A stretch of DNA of 32,879 nucleotides from Vulcanimicrobiia bacterium (GTDB taxonomy: Bacteria > Vulcanimicrobiota > Vulcanimicrobiia > Vulcanimicrobiales > Vulcanimicrobiaceae), in the NCBI GenBank assembly GCA_024281075.1, contig JAMXLK010000014.1, forward strand, positions 1 through 32,879, in the 5' to 3' direction. Positions 1-8,868 of this stretch are shown in pieces (position 1 is the first letter of the stretch; the number at the start of each line of letters is the position of its first letter). The position numbers were made by a program, and so were the translations under genes. Under the pieces are notes generated by a model that worked only from the letters and a program-made list of their open reading frames with translations, did no database searches and had not been told where the DNA came from.

Positions 1-2
1 TC

Positions 3-131
3 ATCACGCTGCTGCCGATTCTCACGCAAGCGTGGAGCGATATGCTGCACGGCGTCGTTCGAGCGCCGCCCGAATCGTTCGCGGGCATGGCGCTGCCCGG
101 CGCGATTCCGACGATGTCGTTGAAACCGTGA
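3..131 (+). CDS. 3' end of an unidentified protein (partial)
   Basis: An open frame enters from the left edge and stops at TGA 129-131, giving about 42 C-terminal residues (ITLLPILTQAWSDMLHG at the start, ending in MSLKP). I do not recognise the family. It converges on mccB, whose stop lies only 3 bases away, so the two ends abut and the fragment is not in the mccB operon. Its coding status rests on the open frame and on how neatly it fits against the next gene; other frames here are also open, so this is tentative. Confidence 0.45.
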   Translation: MTLLPILTQAWSDMLHGVVRAPPESFAGMALPGAIPTMSLKP

Positions 132-134
132 CGC

Positions 135-1718
135 CTACATGCGAAAGACGCCGAACTGCGTACGCGGCTGAGGCGCGTGCGCGGCGGCGTCGAGGCCGAT
201 CGCGATGACGCGGCGCGTGTCCAGGGGATCGATGATGCCGTCGTCCCACAGCCGTGCCGTCGAATAGTACGGATTGCCTTCCCGCTCGTATTTCTCCAAG
301 ATCGGCGCTTCGAAGGCGGTCTTTTCGTCCGGCGAAAGATCGCCTTTGACGGTCGAAAGCACGCTCGCGGCTTGCGGGCCGCCCATTACGCTAATTCGCG
401 CGTTCGGCCACATCCACAGCTGGCGCGGCGCATAGGCGCGTCCGCACATTCCGTAGTTGCCCGCGCCGAAACTTCCACCGATCACGACGGTGAACTTCGG
501 CACCTCGGCGCAAGCAACGGCGGTGACGAGCTTCGCGCCGTCTTTGGCGATGCCGCGGTTTTCGTACTCGCGGCCGACCATAAAGCCGGTAATGTTCTGC
601 AGAAAGAGCAACGGCGTACCGCGCTGCGTGCAGAGCTCGATAAAGTGCGCGCCCTTGAGTGCGCTTTCACTGAACAGGATGCCGTTGTTGGCGAGAATGC
701 CGATGGGATGCCCTTCGATGTGCGCGAAGCCGCACACGAGCGTCGTGCCGTACCGCGATTTGAACTCGTGGAACTCCGAAGCATCGACGAGCCGCGCGAC
801 GATCTCGCGGACGTCGTATCCGATGCGGCTGTCCGCCGGAATGATGCCGTAAATGTCGCGCGGTTCGTATTTCGGCGGTGCGGCGTCGGTGCGATCCCAC
901 TGGCGCGGCAGCTCGAGGTGCAAGTTGCGCACGATCTCGCGCACGATTGCGAGCGCCTGCGGATCGTCGTTGGCGAAATGGTCGGCGACGCCCGACACGC
1001 GCGTGTGAACGTCGGCGCCGCCCAAATCTTCGGCGCTGACCTCTTCGCCGGTCGCGGCTTTGACCAGCGGCGGCCCGCCGAGAAAGATCGTGCCTTGGCC
1101 CTTCACGATCACGGTCTCGTCGCTCATCGCCGGCACGTAGGCGCCGCCGGCGGTGCACGAGCCCATCACCGCCGCGATCTGCGCGATGCGTTTGCTCGAC
1201 ATGCGCGCTTGATTGTAAAAGATGCGTCCGAAATGATCGCGATCGGGAAAGACGTCGGCTTGCAGCGGCAAGAACGCTCCACCGGAATCGACGAGATAGA
1301 TGCACGGCAGATGGTTCTGCTCGGCGATCTCTTGCGCGCGCAGATGCTTCTTCACCGTCATTGGGTAGTAGGTGCCGCCCTTGACGGTTGCGTCGTTTGC
1401 GACGATGACGCAGTGCTGGTCTTCGACGATGCCGATGCCGGTGATGATTCCGGCTGCGGGCGAGTCGTTGTTGTACATATCGACGGCTGCCAGCGCCGAG
1501 AGTTCCATAAAATCGGAGCCCGGATCGACCAGCCGGTCGATGCGTTCGCGTGCGGTCAGTTTATTGCGCCGCCGATGTTTTTCAACAGCCTCGGCGCCGC
1601 CGCCGGCACGCACCGCAACGAGCCGATCGCGCAATCCCGCAACTAATCGCTCCATCCGTTGCGCGTTCGCACCGAAGCCCTCAGAACGCCGGTCGAGCCG
1701 CGTTTCAAGCACCGCCAT
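135..1718 (-). CDS. mccB: Methylcrotonyl-CoA carboxylase, carboxyltransferase (beta) subunit
   Basis: A 527-aa protein that transfers carboxyl from carboxybiotin to 3-methylcrotonyl-CoA in leucine breakdown (cytoplasm). It aligns with mammalian MCCB and Pseudomonas LiuB along its whole length as I recall them. Visible blocks are [11 protein letters not shown] (about 53-63), [14 protein letters not shown] (about 106-119), [20 protein letters not shown] (about 140-159), [18 protein letters not shown] (about 184-200), and, near the C-terminus, the glycine-rich [16 protein letters not shown] and the terminal FGVFRM. The length matches bacterial homologues (about 535 aa). MCC is preferred over propionyl-CoA carboxylase because the [18 protein letters not shown] block is typical of MCCB. 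The start is ATG 1718; I see no clear Shine-Dalgarno. The biotin carboxylase partner is not in the window, and the upstream neighbour is divergent. Confidence 0.93.
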   Translation of the reverse strand: MAVLETRLDRRSEGFGANAQRMERLVAGLRDRLVAVRAGGGAEAVEKHRRRNKLTARERIDRLVDPGSDFMELSALAAVDMYNNDSPAAGIITGIGIVEDQHCVIVANDATVKGGTYYPMTVKKHLRAQEIAEQNHLPCIYLVDSGGAFLPLQADVFPDRDHFGRIFYNQARMSSKRIAQIAAVMGSCTAGGAYVPAMSDETVIVKGQGTIFLGGPPLVKAATGEEVSAEDLGGADVHTRVSGVADHFANDDPQALAIVREIVRNLHLELPRQWDRTDAAPPKYEPRDIYGIIPADSRIGYDVREIVARLVDASEFHEFKSRYGTTLVCGFAHIEGHPIGILANNGILFSESALKGAHFIELCTQRGTPLLFLQNITGFMVGREYENRGIAKDGAKLVTAVACAEVPKFTVVIGGSFGAGNYGMCGRAYAPRQLWMWPNARISVMGGPQAASVLSTVKGDLSPDEKTAFEAPILEKYEREGNPYYSTARLWDDGIIDPLDTRRVIAIGLDAAAHAPQPRTQFGVFRM

Positions 1719-1810
1719 CGCGCGCCCATTCGGCGCAACGCGCTTAGAGCCCGGTTAGACGTACGGTACGGCTCAAGGGCCCGCGCACGGCCGACTCGTA
1801 GCCTAACCCC

Positions 1811-3217
1811 ATGGCCGCCCAGGCTAAGGTCGACGTCGGCGGCATTCTGCGTCCGCAGGGCCGTCTCGATCTCGCAACCGCGCTGCAACCCTATCCCGGT
1901 ACGCTTGGCGAGCGCGCCGCGGCGCATTTGCTTCGTCGCGCGGGTTTCGGCGGTACGCCGGCAGAGATTGCCCGTTATTCCGCGATGCGCGCCACCGATG
2001 CCGCCGCCGCGCTGCTCGCGATGCCTTCCGCCAGCTCAATCGCCCCGCCCGAACAAGCGCAGGTCGACGGACCGCTCCGGCAGGGCGAGACGCGCGAATC
2101 GCTCGCCGCGCTGCAGCTCTGGTGGCTTAACCGGATGTTGAATACGCCGGCGCCGCTGCAAGAGAAGATGACGCTCTATTTTCACGGGCACTTCACCTCG
2201 CGGGCGACGCCGCGCTTTCCGCGCATCACGTACAATCAAAATGCGTTGTTCCGCCGATACGCGGCCGGAAATCTTCGGGAGCTGACGCGCGAGGTTTCCA
2301 AAGACGCCGCGATGCTGATCTATCTCGACGGTGCCGAGAACGTCGCTTCGCATCCCAACGAAAACTACGCGCGCGAGCTCATGGAGCTCTTCACGCTCGG
2401 CGTCGATAATTACAGCGAAAACGACGTTCGCGAATCGGCGCGCGCTTGGACCGGATGGCGCGTCGTGCGCAGAACGGATTCCGTCGTCTTCGACGAGGCA
2501 CGTCACGACGCCGGCAGCAAGACCTTTCTCGGACGCACCGGCAACTTCAACGGCGACGATATCGTCGACATCATCTTCGACCAACCGCAGTGCGCCCGCT
2601 TTTTTGCGGCGAGTCTGTTAAACTGGTTCGTCTACAACGATCCGGAACCCGAACTGGTCGACGCCGTTGCCGGCGTTATGCGGGCTCATCGGTACGAGCT
2701 GGCGCCGGTGCTCGGCACGATCTTCGCCAGCAACGTTTTTTATGGCGAGCGGTCCTACCGCGCGCTGGTGAAGAGCCCGGTCGAATTCGTCGTCGGAACG
2801 TATAAGACGCTCGGCTTATCCGAGATCGGCGAAATGGCGATACCGTCACTGCAGCAGATGGGGCAGCGGCTCTTCTTTCCGCCCAGCGTCGCGGGATGGC
2901 CCGGAGGAAAGAACTGGCTGACGAGCGGCACGATGATCGACCGGCAAAACTTTCTCACCCGTCTGCTCGGTTCACAAACGTTGCGCACGTCGTCGTGGCT
3001 GCGGCAACTTCCCGTCGCGCCGGCGAGCGCCGCCGGCGTCTTGGCGCAGAGGATCGTGCAGAACGACGTTTCGCCGGCTTCGCGCAGCGAGCTCGAAGCG
3101 TATCTCGGCGGTGCGGGTTCGGCCGCGCTCCCGTCGCTCTCGGCTGAGAACTATGACCAACGAATCTCCGGCGCGGTCTATCTCGCGATGGCCACGCCCG
3201 CCTATCAATTGAACTAA
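1811..3217 (+). CDS. DUF1800 family protein
   Basis: A 468-aa protein with the DUF1800 pattern: an N-terminal AAHLLRRAGFGGTPAEI segment, then WWLNRMLNTPAPLQEKMTLY, HGHFTS, the NYARELMELFTLGV block and YSENDVRESARAWTGW, and towards the end PPSVAGWPGGKNWL. The biochemical function of this family is not established. Members usually sit beside a DUF1501 gene, as here: the stop TAA and the next ATG overlap by one base (TAATG at 3215-3219), implying translational coupling. No clear signal peptide is visible, although many relatives are thought to be exported. The ATG at 1811 has no obvious Shine-Dalgarno, so the start is probable rather than certain. Confidence 0.9.
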   Translation: MAAQAKVDVGGILRPQGRLDLATALQPYPGTLGERAAAHLLRRAGFGGTPAEIARYSAMRATDAAAALLAMPSASSIAPPEQAQVDGPLRQGETRESLAALQLWWLNRMLNTPAPLQEKMTLYFHGHFTSRATPRFPRITYNQNALFRRYAAGNLRELTREVSKDAAMLIYLDGAENVASHPNENYARELMELFTLGVDNYSENDVRESARAWTGWRVVRRTDSVVFDEARHDAGSKTFLGRTGNFNGDDIVDIIFDQPQCARFFAASLLNWFVYNDPEPELVDAVAGVMRAHRYELAPVLGTIFASNVFYGERSYRALVKSPVEFVVGTYKTLGLSEIGEMAIPSLQQMGQRLFFPPSVAGWPGGKNWLTSGTMIDRQNFLTRLLGSQTLRTSSWLRQLPVAPASAAGVLAQRIVQNDVSPASRSELEAYLGGAGSAALPSLSAENYDQRISGAVYLAMATPAYQLN

Positions 3218-4437
3218 TGAAACGAACCAATTTTCTCATCGGCGCGGTATCGGGTTTGGCGGTTGTCGCCAACAGCGACCACGTGTTCGCCAAAGCGCTG
3301 TCGCACGCACCGCTTCCGGGGCTTCCCGGCAGTGAAAAGCGCTGCCTCGTGCTGATCAATCTGTTTGGCGGTAACGACGGTCTCAACTGCGTCGTTCCGC
3401 ATGGGGACGATCGTTACTACCGGTTGCGCCCCGGACTCGCGATCGACCGTAACGAGGTCTTGGCGATCGATTCACACGTCGGCCTCAATCCGACGATGCG
3501 TTCGTTGAAATCGCTCTACGACCGACGTATGGTCGCAGTCGTTCAAGGCGTCGGCTATCCGAATCCCGATCATTCGCACTTTCGCTCGACGGAAATTTGG
3601 CAAACCGCCGCACCGGACCGCTACGAACATACCGGCTGGATCGGCCGCTACTTCGACGACGCTGCGTTGCCAAAGCAGAATCTCTTCAAAGGCGTTTCGA
3701 TTTCGAGGGTTTTGCCCGAAGCGCTCGTCTCGGCGCGCACCGACATTCCGGCGATTGCGGGCCTCGGCTCCTACGCAATGATGGCCGATCGCAACGTCGC
3801 AGCGCGCGATGCATTCTCGCGACAAGCGCACGACTCGACGCTGCCGTTTGCCTCGCCGTATCTGGCCCACGTCATGGAGATCGAGGGCGACGCGCAGCGC
3901 AGCTCCGAAGAGTTGCCGAGACTCGTTTCGGGCTATCAGGCCAAGGCGGCGTATCCCTCCACGGGAATCGGACGCAGTTTGGCGCTCGCCGCGCAGATCG
4001 TCGGCAGCAATCTCGGCACGAAAGTCATTTACGTCGAGCACGGCTCGTTCGACACGCACGTGAACCAACGCAAGACGCAGGATCAGCTTTTGATGCAGTT
4101 CTCCGATGCGATCGCGGCGTTCTATGCCGACCTTGCGGCGCACGGAAACGATCGCCGCGTGCTGACGCTGACCTTCAGCGAGTTCGGCCGCCGGATCGAA
4201 GAAAACGGCAACCGCGGTACGGATCACGGCGAAGCGTCGCCGCTCTTCTTGATCGGCGGGGGCGTGCGCGGCGGATTGTACGGAGCCATGCCGGATTTGG
4301 CGGTGAGCAATATGGGCAACGTGCGCTTCAGCGTCGACTTTCGCAGCGTCTACGCAACCGTTCTCGAGCGCTGGCTGGGTCGTCCGGCCGCCACGGTCCT
4401 GGGCGGCGAGTTCTCGAAGCTTCCGGTTCTCGCGTAG
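3217..4437 (+). CDS. DUF1501 family protein (sulfatase-like fold)
   Basis: A 406-aa protein. The N-terminus (MKRTNFLIGAVSGLAVV...) looks like an export signal, but it has KR followed by TNFL and lacks the full twin-arginine motif common in this family. DUF1501 hallmarks follow: LVLINLFGGNDGLNCVVP (about 45-62), a conserved NPDHSHFRSTEIWQTA block, and C-terminal TLTFSEFGRRIEENG.RGTDHGEASPLFLIGGGVRGG. The family is related to the alkaline phosphatase/sulfatase superfamily, but its substrates are unknown. It is translationally coupled to the DUF1800 gene upstream, and an MBL-fold gene starts 4 bases after its stop, so the three genes probably form one transcript. Confidence 0.9.
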   Translation: MKRTNFLIGAVSGLAVVANSDHVFAKALSHAPLPGLPGSEKRCLVLINLFGGNDGLNCVVPHGDDRYYRLRPGLAIDRNEVLAIDSHVGLNPTMRSLKSLYDRRMVAVVQGVGYPNPDHSHFRSTEIWQTAAPDRYEHTGWIGRYFDDAALPKQNLFKGVSISRVLPEALVSARTDIPAIAGLGSYAMMADRNVAARDAFSRQAHDSTLPFASPYLAHVMEIEGDAQRSSEELPRLVSGYQAKAAYPSTGIGRSLALAAQIVGSNLGTKVIYVEHGSFDTHVNQRKTQDQLLMQFSDAIAAFYADLAAHGNDRRVLTLTFSEFGRRIEENGNRGTDHGEASPLFLIGGGVRGGLYGAMPDLAVSNMGNVRFSVDFRSVYATVLERWLGRPAATVLGGEFSKLPVLA

Positions 4438-4441
4438 CCGC

Positions 4442-5254
4442 GTGGCGCGCTCGATTCTCTTTCTCGGCAGCGGCGGCGCGCGTTTCGTCGTGGCACGTCA
4501 GCTGCGCGCCTCGGGCGGCATGTGGATGCGATTCGGTGAGACGCAGATCCACGTGGATCCCGGGCCGGGCGCGCTGGTGCGCGCGCTCTCGCACGTTCCG
4601 CCCTGTAATCCGCGCGAGCTCGAGGCGATCGTGCTCTCGCACAAGCATCTCGATCACTCGGGCGACGTCAACGTGCTGATCGAAGCGATGACGTCGGGCG
4701 GATTTCGCCGGCACGGTGCGGTGCTCGCGCCGGCCGACGCGTTCGACGACGAGCCGGTCGTTCTGCCGTATGCACGCGCCTTCGTCGAGCGCATCGAGCG
4801 ATTGGAAGCGAGCAGCGGGCCCTACCGCGTCGGCGAAGTTGAACTCTACACGTCGATACGGCACCGGCACGCCGTCCAAACGCACGGTTTGATCTTCGTG
4901 CACGGCGACGTGCGCGTCGCATATCTGCCGTGCGGGCGTTACTTCGACGGTCTCGCCGCCGACTACGCGCGTCATGCACCCGACGTGCTCGTGCTCAACG
5001 TCTTACGCTACCGCGACGAAATGAACGTCGATCACTTCACGTGGCGAGACGCTCGTCGCGTCGTCGCGGAGGTACGTCCAAAAGTTGCCGTTTTCCAACA
5101 CTTTGGAACGAAGATGCTCGAAGCGGATCCGCCACGGCTTGCAGCGGAACTCGAAGACGAACTTGGACTGCGGGCGATCGCGGTGTACGACGGATTAACG
5201 CTCGACGTCGAAACCGAAATCGCGGCGGCGGTCGGTTGCGACGCCGCCGTTTAA
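4442..5254 (+). CDS. MBL-fold metallo-hydrolase
   Basis: A 270-aa cytoplasmic protein starting with GTG 4442, four bases after the DUF1501 stop. It carries the metallo-beta-lactamase metal motif HxHxDH as LSHKHLDHSGD (about residues 62-72), preceded by a strand with IHVDPGPGALVRAL. Further plausible ligands are the H of RHRHAVQTHG, the DHFTW segment and the H of VFQHFGTKM. The arrangement resembles the RNase Z/PhnP-like branch rather than glyoxalase II or beta-lactamases, but the substrate cannot be named. It ends 2 bases before the convergent DUF4097-like gene. A GC-rich inverted repeat, GGCCGG-CGG-CCGGCC (5260-5274), lies just past the stop, but it has no U-tract. Confidence 0.85.
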   Translation: MARSILFLGSGGARFVVARQLRASGGMWMRFGETQIHVDPGPGALVRALSHVPPCNPRELEAIVLSHKHLDHSGDVNVLIEAMTSGGFRRHGAVLAPADAFDDEPVVLPYARAFVERIERLEASSGPYRVGEVELYTSIRHRHAVQTHGLIFVHGDVRVAYLPCGRYFDGLAADYARHAPDVLVLNVLRYRDEMNVDHFTWRDARRVVAEVRPKVAVFQHFGTKMLEADPPRLAAELEDELGLRAIAVYDGLTLDVETEIAAAVGCDAAV

Positions 5255-5256
5255 GT

Positions 5257-6318
5257 TTAGGCCGGCGGCCGGCCCGGGCGCGCGGTCGGATGCGCCTGGG
5301 CGCCGGCAGGCCGCGTGGGGAGCTGCGCGCTGCCGCTGAGCTCTTGACGAACGTGCGGGTGTTCGTTCATCGAGCCGCTGTAAAGATAGACGGAGCCGTT
5401 TTTTGACGTTGCGGTAACGACCGGTCCGCCGTTACCGACGGTCGCCTGTTTCGTCGTCGGATCGCCGCGCACTTGAGCATCGTCGCGGAAGCTCGATTCG
5501 ACATGGCCCGCGCCGCTATGCGCGCCGATCTGCGCGTTACCGCGTACGCCGAGCGCGACGTTGCCGTGCTCGGATTCGAAGCGCGCTAACCCCGGCTGAA
5601 AGTCGCCGTTGTCGTAGACGATCGAACCGTACGTGCTGTTTGCTTGGATTTGATGCGACGTGCAGCTTCGAAAGAGCATGTCGCCGGTGGCGGTGCGGGC
5701 ACGCAAGCGTTCGAACGTCGAGTCGGTTGCGACGACGCGCCCGCGCAGCGATTCGACGTAGGCCGTGCCGCCGACGCGATTGAGCGACACCTGGGCGCCG
5801 CGCACGTGCGCCACCAAGACGCCGTGGTAATCGTTGATCGTCAAGTGGCCGGCGCGCAAATGCGCAATCACCATCGCCGTCCCGCGCGGAATCATAATCG
5901 TCATCCGCCCGTTGCCGCGGGCCACGATCGCATCGTGCGGGCCGCCGGAAATCTCAGGAAGCACGAATGACTCGGCTGCAAGCGTCACGGGGCCGTGCTC
6001 GGTATCTATGCTATGCGACGGCATCTGGAACTGCTTGGGAATCCGCGGATCGACTTGGTCCGGGGTGAGGTGCCGGACGTCGGTGGGTTGTTCCGAGGCG
6101 ATGAGCACTTGCGGGCGGTCCCAGGTCTGAATCGTGACCTGGCCGCGGCCGCCGTTGACGTTGATGACCGGCGACGGGCCAACGTCAAACTCTTCGTCGG
6201 CCCGCGCGGGGGCGGCGAAGTTCAGGCAACAAAACGAGGCGACGAGCGTCACGAGTGCTCCCCGCCACCATCCTCGGCGCACGGCTTCATTGTATCGGGG
6301 GGCGCCGACGGGCATCAT
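5257..6318 (-). CDS. Secreted DUF4097-like repeat protein
   Basis: A 353-aa protein. An N-terminal signal peptide (basic start, hydrophobic GALVTLVASFCCLNFAAP, likely cleavage after ARA-40) leads to a region of short beta-strand repeats rich in G, N, D and V (for example HLRAGHLTINDYHGVLVAHV, STYGSIVYDNGDF, ATSKNGSVYLYSGS). This matches the beta-solenoid style of DUF4097 'putative adhesin' proteins. The C-terminal tail is Pro/Ala/Arg-rich. Its start overlaps the kinase stop by 4 bases (ATGA), so it is the last gene of the sigma/two-component transcript. In Firmicutes, DUF4097 proteins (LiaG/YvlB type) belong to cell-envelope stress responses; a similar role here is inference. Confidence 0.8.
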   Translation of the reverse strand: MMPVGAPRYNEAVRRGWWRGALVTLVASFCCLNFAAPARADEEFDVGPSPVINVNGGRGQVTIQTWDRPQVLIASEQPTDVRHLTPDQVDPRIPKQFQMPSHSIDTEHGPVTLAAESFVLPEISGGPHDAIVARGNGRMTIMIPRGTAMVIAHLRAGHLTINDYHGVLVAHVRGAQVSLNRVGGTAYVESLRGRVVATDSTFERLRARTATGDMLFRSCTSHQIQANSTYGSIVYDNGDFQPGLARFESEHGNVALGVRGNAQIGAHSGAGHVESSFRDDAQVRGDPTTKQATVGNGGPVVTATSKNGSVYLYSGSMNEHPHVRQELSGSAQLPTRPAGAQAHPTARPGRPPA

Positions 6319-7766
6319 GAAAGCTCGGTGAGCGGAAGCTTTATGCGAGGTAAGACAACACGGAAGAGCGCGCCGCCGCCCGGCGCCTTGCCCGCGGTCG
6401 CCTCACCGCCATGGACCCGGGCGATGGAACGGACGATCGCCAGCCCGAGCCCCGTCCCCGGCACGATGCGCGAACGCGCCTTATCCTCGCGATAGAATCG
6501 CTCGAAAATCTGCCCGCGTTCGCCCTCGGCGATTCCGGGGCCGGTGTCGGCAACTTCCACCCACGCCTGCTCGGGTGCTTCCCCGACCCGGACGTCAACG
6601 CGGCCGCGCTCCGTGAATTTGATTGCATTGTCGACCAGATTGCCGATCATCTGCCGCATCAAGGCGGCGTCGCCGTAGACGATCGGCGTGCCGCCGTGCT
6701 CGAATGTCAGATCGATTCGCTTTTCGGCGGCGCGCGGCATGGCGTTGTGTGCGACTTCACTCGCGATTTGTGCCAGCGAGAGCGGCTCTTTGGGAATCTC
6801 ATCGCCGCGGTCGGCCTTGGCGAGCGTGAGCATGCCGTTCACCATCCCGGCCAAGTCCGAGCTTTCGCGTACGATCGTCTCCAAGCTCTCGCGGCGGATC
6901 GTCGTATTTTGATCCCCCCATCGCAGCAGCATCTGGGCGTTTGCGTTGATCGAGGTCAACGGCGTTTTGAGCTCGTGCGATGCGTCGGAGATGAACTGCC
7001 GTTCGCGCGCAAATGCTTCGGCAAGCCGTGCAAGCAGATCGTTGAAGCTCTTGGCAAGCCGTCCGATCTCGTCGTCGCGCCGGCGCAGCCTGTTGCCGCC
7101 GACCTTGCCGTCCAGAGTTGAGGCCGCGAGTGAGAGCCGGTCGGAGCCGATCTCGCGCATCTCGCGCGCGAGCGCGTTAATCGGCGTCGTCACTTCGGAA
7201 GCAAACAGGATCGAGAAGATCACTACTGCGGCAGCCGTTGCGGCTAATACGACGGCAATCGCTTGGCGGGCGCGCCCGAACGTACGCTTCAGCGTGTCGA
7301 GCGGCTCGGCGACGTGAATGACCGCCGAGTTGGTGCCCTCGAGAAGGTAACGGTCTTCGACGAGGAACGGCCGGCCGCCGAGCACGATCTCCCGGTACGC
7401 CACGTCGTGGCCGGCGGAGAGCTTCGGATTGGTCGGTATGGTCGCTCCTCCCAGGTTCGCGGTTTTTGCCAGCGGGTAACCGTCGCCGGAATCGACCTGC
7501 ACGAAACTGTTTGCGGAGTTCCACGTGGCGAGGTTGGCGCTGTTGAAGAGAAATTGCAGCGTTCCCACCGACGGATCTTCAAGGGAGAACGGCGTCGTCG
7601 ACTGTTGGGCAAATTGCACGATCGCCTTCATCGTCGCGTTCACGCTCGTTTCGGCCTGATCGTAGAGAATCTGCTGAAAGCGCCAGACGATGAGCCCGCT
7701 CATCGCCGTCATGGCGACGATGAGCAGAACCGAATATCCCAGCGCGATGCGCCACTTTAGCGACAT
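6315..7766 (-). CDS. Sensor histidine kinase (HAMP-HisKA-HATPase)
   Basis: A 483-aa membrane kinase. TM1 spans about residues 8-29, an extracytoplasmic sensor domain about 30-165, and TM2 about 168-190. A HAMP linker (about 190-245) follows, then HisKA with the phospho-acceptor H264 in SDASHELKTPLTSI. The ATPase domain shows the N box (NLVDNAIKFTERG), G1 box (DTGPGIAEGERGQIFERFYR) and G2 box (GTGLGLAIVRS). All catalytic motifs are intact. It lies 22 bases downstream of the response regulator gene and is surely its partner. The sensor domain matches nothing I recognise, so the signal is unknown; the co-transcribed DUF4097-like protein suggests an envelope cue. Confidence 0.95.
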   Translation of the reverse strand: MSLKWRIALGYSVLLIVAMTAMSGLIVWRFQQILYDQAETSVNATMKAIVQFAQQSTTPFSLEDPSVGTLQFLFNSANLATWNSANSFVQVDSGDGYPLAKTANLGGATIPTNPKLSAGHDVAYREIVLGGRPFLVEDRYLLEGTNSAVIHVAEPLDTLKRTFGRARQAIAVVLAATAAAVVIFSILFASEVTTPINALAREMREIGSDRLSLAASTLDGKVGGNRLRRRDDEIGRLAKSFNDLLARLAEAFARERQFISDASHELKTPLTSINANAQMLLRWGDQNTTIRRESLETIVRESSDLAGMVNGMLTLAKADRGDEIPKEPLSLAQIASEVAHNAMPRAAEKRIDLTFEHGGTPIVYGDAALMRQMIGNLVDNAIKFTERGRVDVRVGEAPEQAWVEVADTGPGIAEGERGQIFERFYREDKARSRIVPGTGLGLAIVRSIARVHGGEATAGKAPGGGALFRVVLPRIKLPLTELS

Positions 7767-7788
7767 GGTCGTCTATGGCAGCGTCACG

Positions 7789-8481
7789 TTAGTCCTTGAT
7801 CGTATAGCCTACGCCCCGGACCGTCGTGATGAGCTTGTCGTCGAAGCCGTCGTCGATCTTTCCGCGCAGATACCGAATGTAGACGTCGATCAAGTTCGAA
7901 TCGCCGAGAAAATCGCTGCCCCAGACGCCGTTGAAGAGCTCGTCGCGTGTGTGCACTTTATTGCGGTGCAGCAGCAGGTACTCCAGCAGGGCGTACTCCT
8001 TGGCCGTCAGCGAGATCGGCTTCCCGCCGCGATGCACTTCGTGGCGATCGCGATCCATCACGACGTCGCGATACGTGATCACGTTGCCTTGCGGCGTGCG
8101 CTCGCGCAGCCGCGCGCGAACGCGTGCCAGCAGCTCGTCGGTCGAAAACGGTTTGACGATGTAATCGTCGGCGCCGACGTCGAGACCGGCCACACGGTCC
8201 GGCACCCGGTCGCGCGCGGTCAGCATGATGATGGGAACGCGGCTCTTGGCACGAATCCGTTTGCAGACCTCCATGCCGTCCATGCGCGGAAGCATGAGAT
8301 CCAAGATCACCAGATCGGGTTCTTTGAGCGCTTTTTCGAGGCCGGCAAGTCCGTCGCGTGCGACCTCGATTTCGTAGCCTTCGTGTTCCAGCTCGAGTTG
8401 TAAGACGCGGCTGATCGCCGCGTCGTCCTCGATGATCAGGACTCTATACGGGCGCCGCTCCTGCGGTGCGTGTTTCTCCAT
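7789..8481 (-). CDS. OmpR/PhoB-family response regulator
   Basis: A 230-aa two-domain regulator. The receiver domain (about 12-125) has the acidic pair in LIIEDD, the phospho-acceptor D61 in VILDLMLPRMDG, the T in IIMLTA and the K in IVKPFS. A winged-helix DNA-binding domain (about 137-228) follows, with LTAKEYALLEYLL, a DELFNGVWGSDF turn, NLIDVYIRYLRGKID and the terminal VRGVGYTI typical of the OmpR family. The start is ATG 8481, one codon cluster before a hydrophilic leader. No Shine-Dalgarno is visible; instead a 15-base palindrome sits directly upstream (8483-8497). It precedes the kinase gene in the same orientation. Confidence 0.95.
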   Translation of the reverse strand: MEKHAPQERRPYRVLIIEDDAAISRVLQLELEHEGYEIEVARDGLAGLEKALKEPDLVILDLMLPRMDGMEVCKRIRAKSRVPIIMLTARDRVPDRVAGLDVGADDYIVKPFSTDELLARVRARLRERTPQGNVITYRDVVMDRDRHEVHRGGKPISLTAKEYALLEYLLLHRNKVHTRDELFNGVWGSDFLGDSNLIDVYIRYLRGKIDDGFDDKLITTVRGVGYTIKD

Positions 8482-8482
8482 G

Positions 8483-8497
8483 ACGATACATTATCGT
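8483..8497. promoter_or_regulatory. Palindrome before the response regulator start
   Basis: ACGATA-CAT-TATCGT is a perfect 6+6 inverted repeat with a 3-base centre. It lies 2 bases upstream of the response regulator ATG and contains the stop codon of the preceding membrane-protein gene (8491-8493). It occupies the place where a Shine-Dalgarno would be expected. It may be a protein-binding site or a small RNA hairpin affecting translation; function unproven. Confidence 0.35.
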
Positions 8498-8868
8498 GCG
8501 TCCTGTCTGTCGGACCTGTGAGAAAGCGCCGCAATCGGGTGACTTCCCGTGAGAAGCGTGAGCCAGAGCGCCGCCGCGCTGCCCGCGGCGAGCCACGAAA
8601 CGAACGCGACGTTCGAGAAGCTGCGCAAAACAACCGAGCTAATCGCCGAGAGCGTGTGGACGAAGAGCGACCCGCCCCCCGAGACCAGGAGCACGATGAG
8701 CCAGAGCGCGACGGCGCCGAGCGTGCCGAACACGGCCACTTCGTGAAGCGAAAAAGCCGGGACCGGGCGGTGGTACGCCGTGGCGAGCAAGATTGACGCA
8801 CGCAAGCCGTCGGGCGGCTCCTCCAGCGGGAGCTCCATGATTGCGCGTTCGAGTTCGTCCATCGTCAC
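8491..8868 (-). CDS. Small two-helix membrane protein, candidate anti-sigma factor
   Basis: A 125-aa protein. A short acidic cytoplasmic N-terminus (MDELERAIMELPLEEPPDGLR) precedes two likely transmembrane helices, at about 45-65 (VAVFGTLGAVALWLIVLLVS) and about 88-107 (VAFVSWLAAGSAAALWLTLL). The start overlaps the ECF sigma factor stop by 4 bases (ATGA). Position, size and topology fit a membrane anti-sigma factor, but there is no HxxxCxxC zinc motif, and indeed no cysteine at all, so it would be a non-ZAS type. I recognise no Pfam family. The anti-sigma role is inferred from gene order only. Confidence 0.75.
   Translation of the reverse strand: MTMDELERAIMELPLEEPPDGLRASILLATAYHRPVPAFSLHEVAVFGTLGAVALWLIVLLVSGGGSLFVHTLSAISSVVLRSFSNVAFVSWLAAGSAAALWLTLLTGSHPIAALSHRSDRQDAR

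Noticed and set aside
177-1646. A 489-aa plus-strand open frame
   Set aside because: It is antisense to mccB, which matches its family over its full length. The antisense product is low-complexity and Arg/Ala/His-rich without motifs, as expected for the shadow frame of a GC-rich gene.
1719-1810. Divergent promoter region between mccB and the DUF1800 gene
   Set aside because: I looked for -35/-10 pairs in both directions and found none convincing. A CGTACGGTACG stretch is only weakly symmetric.
5260-5274. GC-rich inverted repeat as a terminator for the MBL gene
   Set aside because: The 6-bp stem has no U-tract on either strand and lies within the coding end of the convergent gene; such GC palindromes are expected at this composition.
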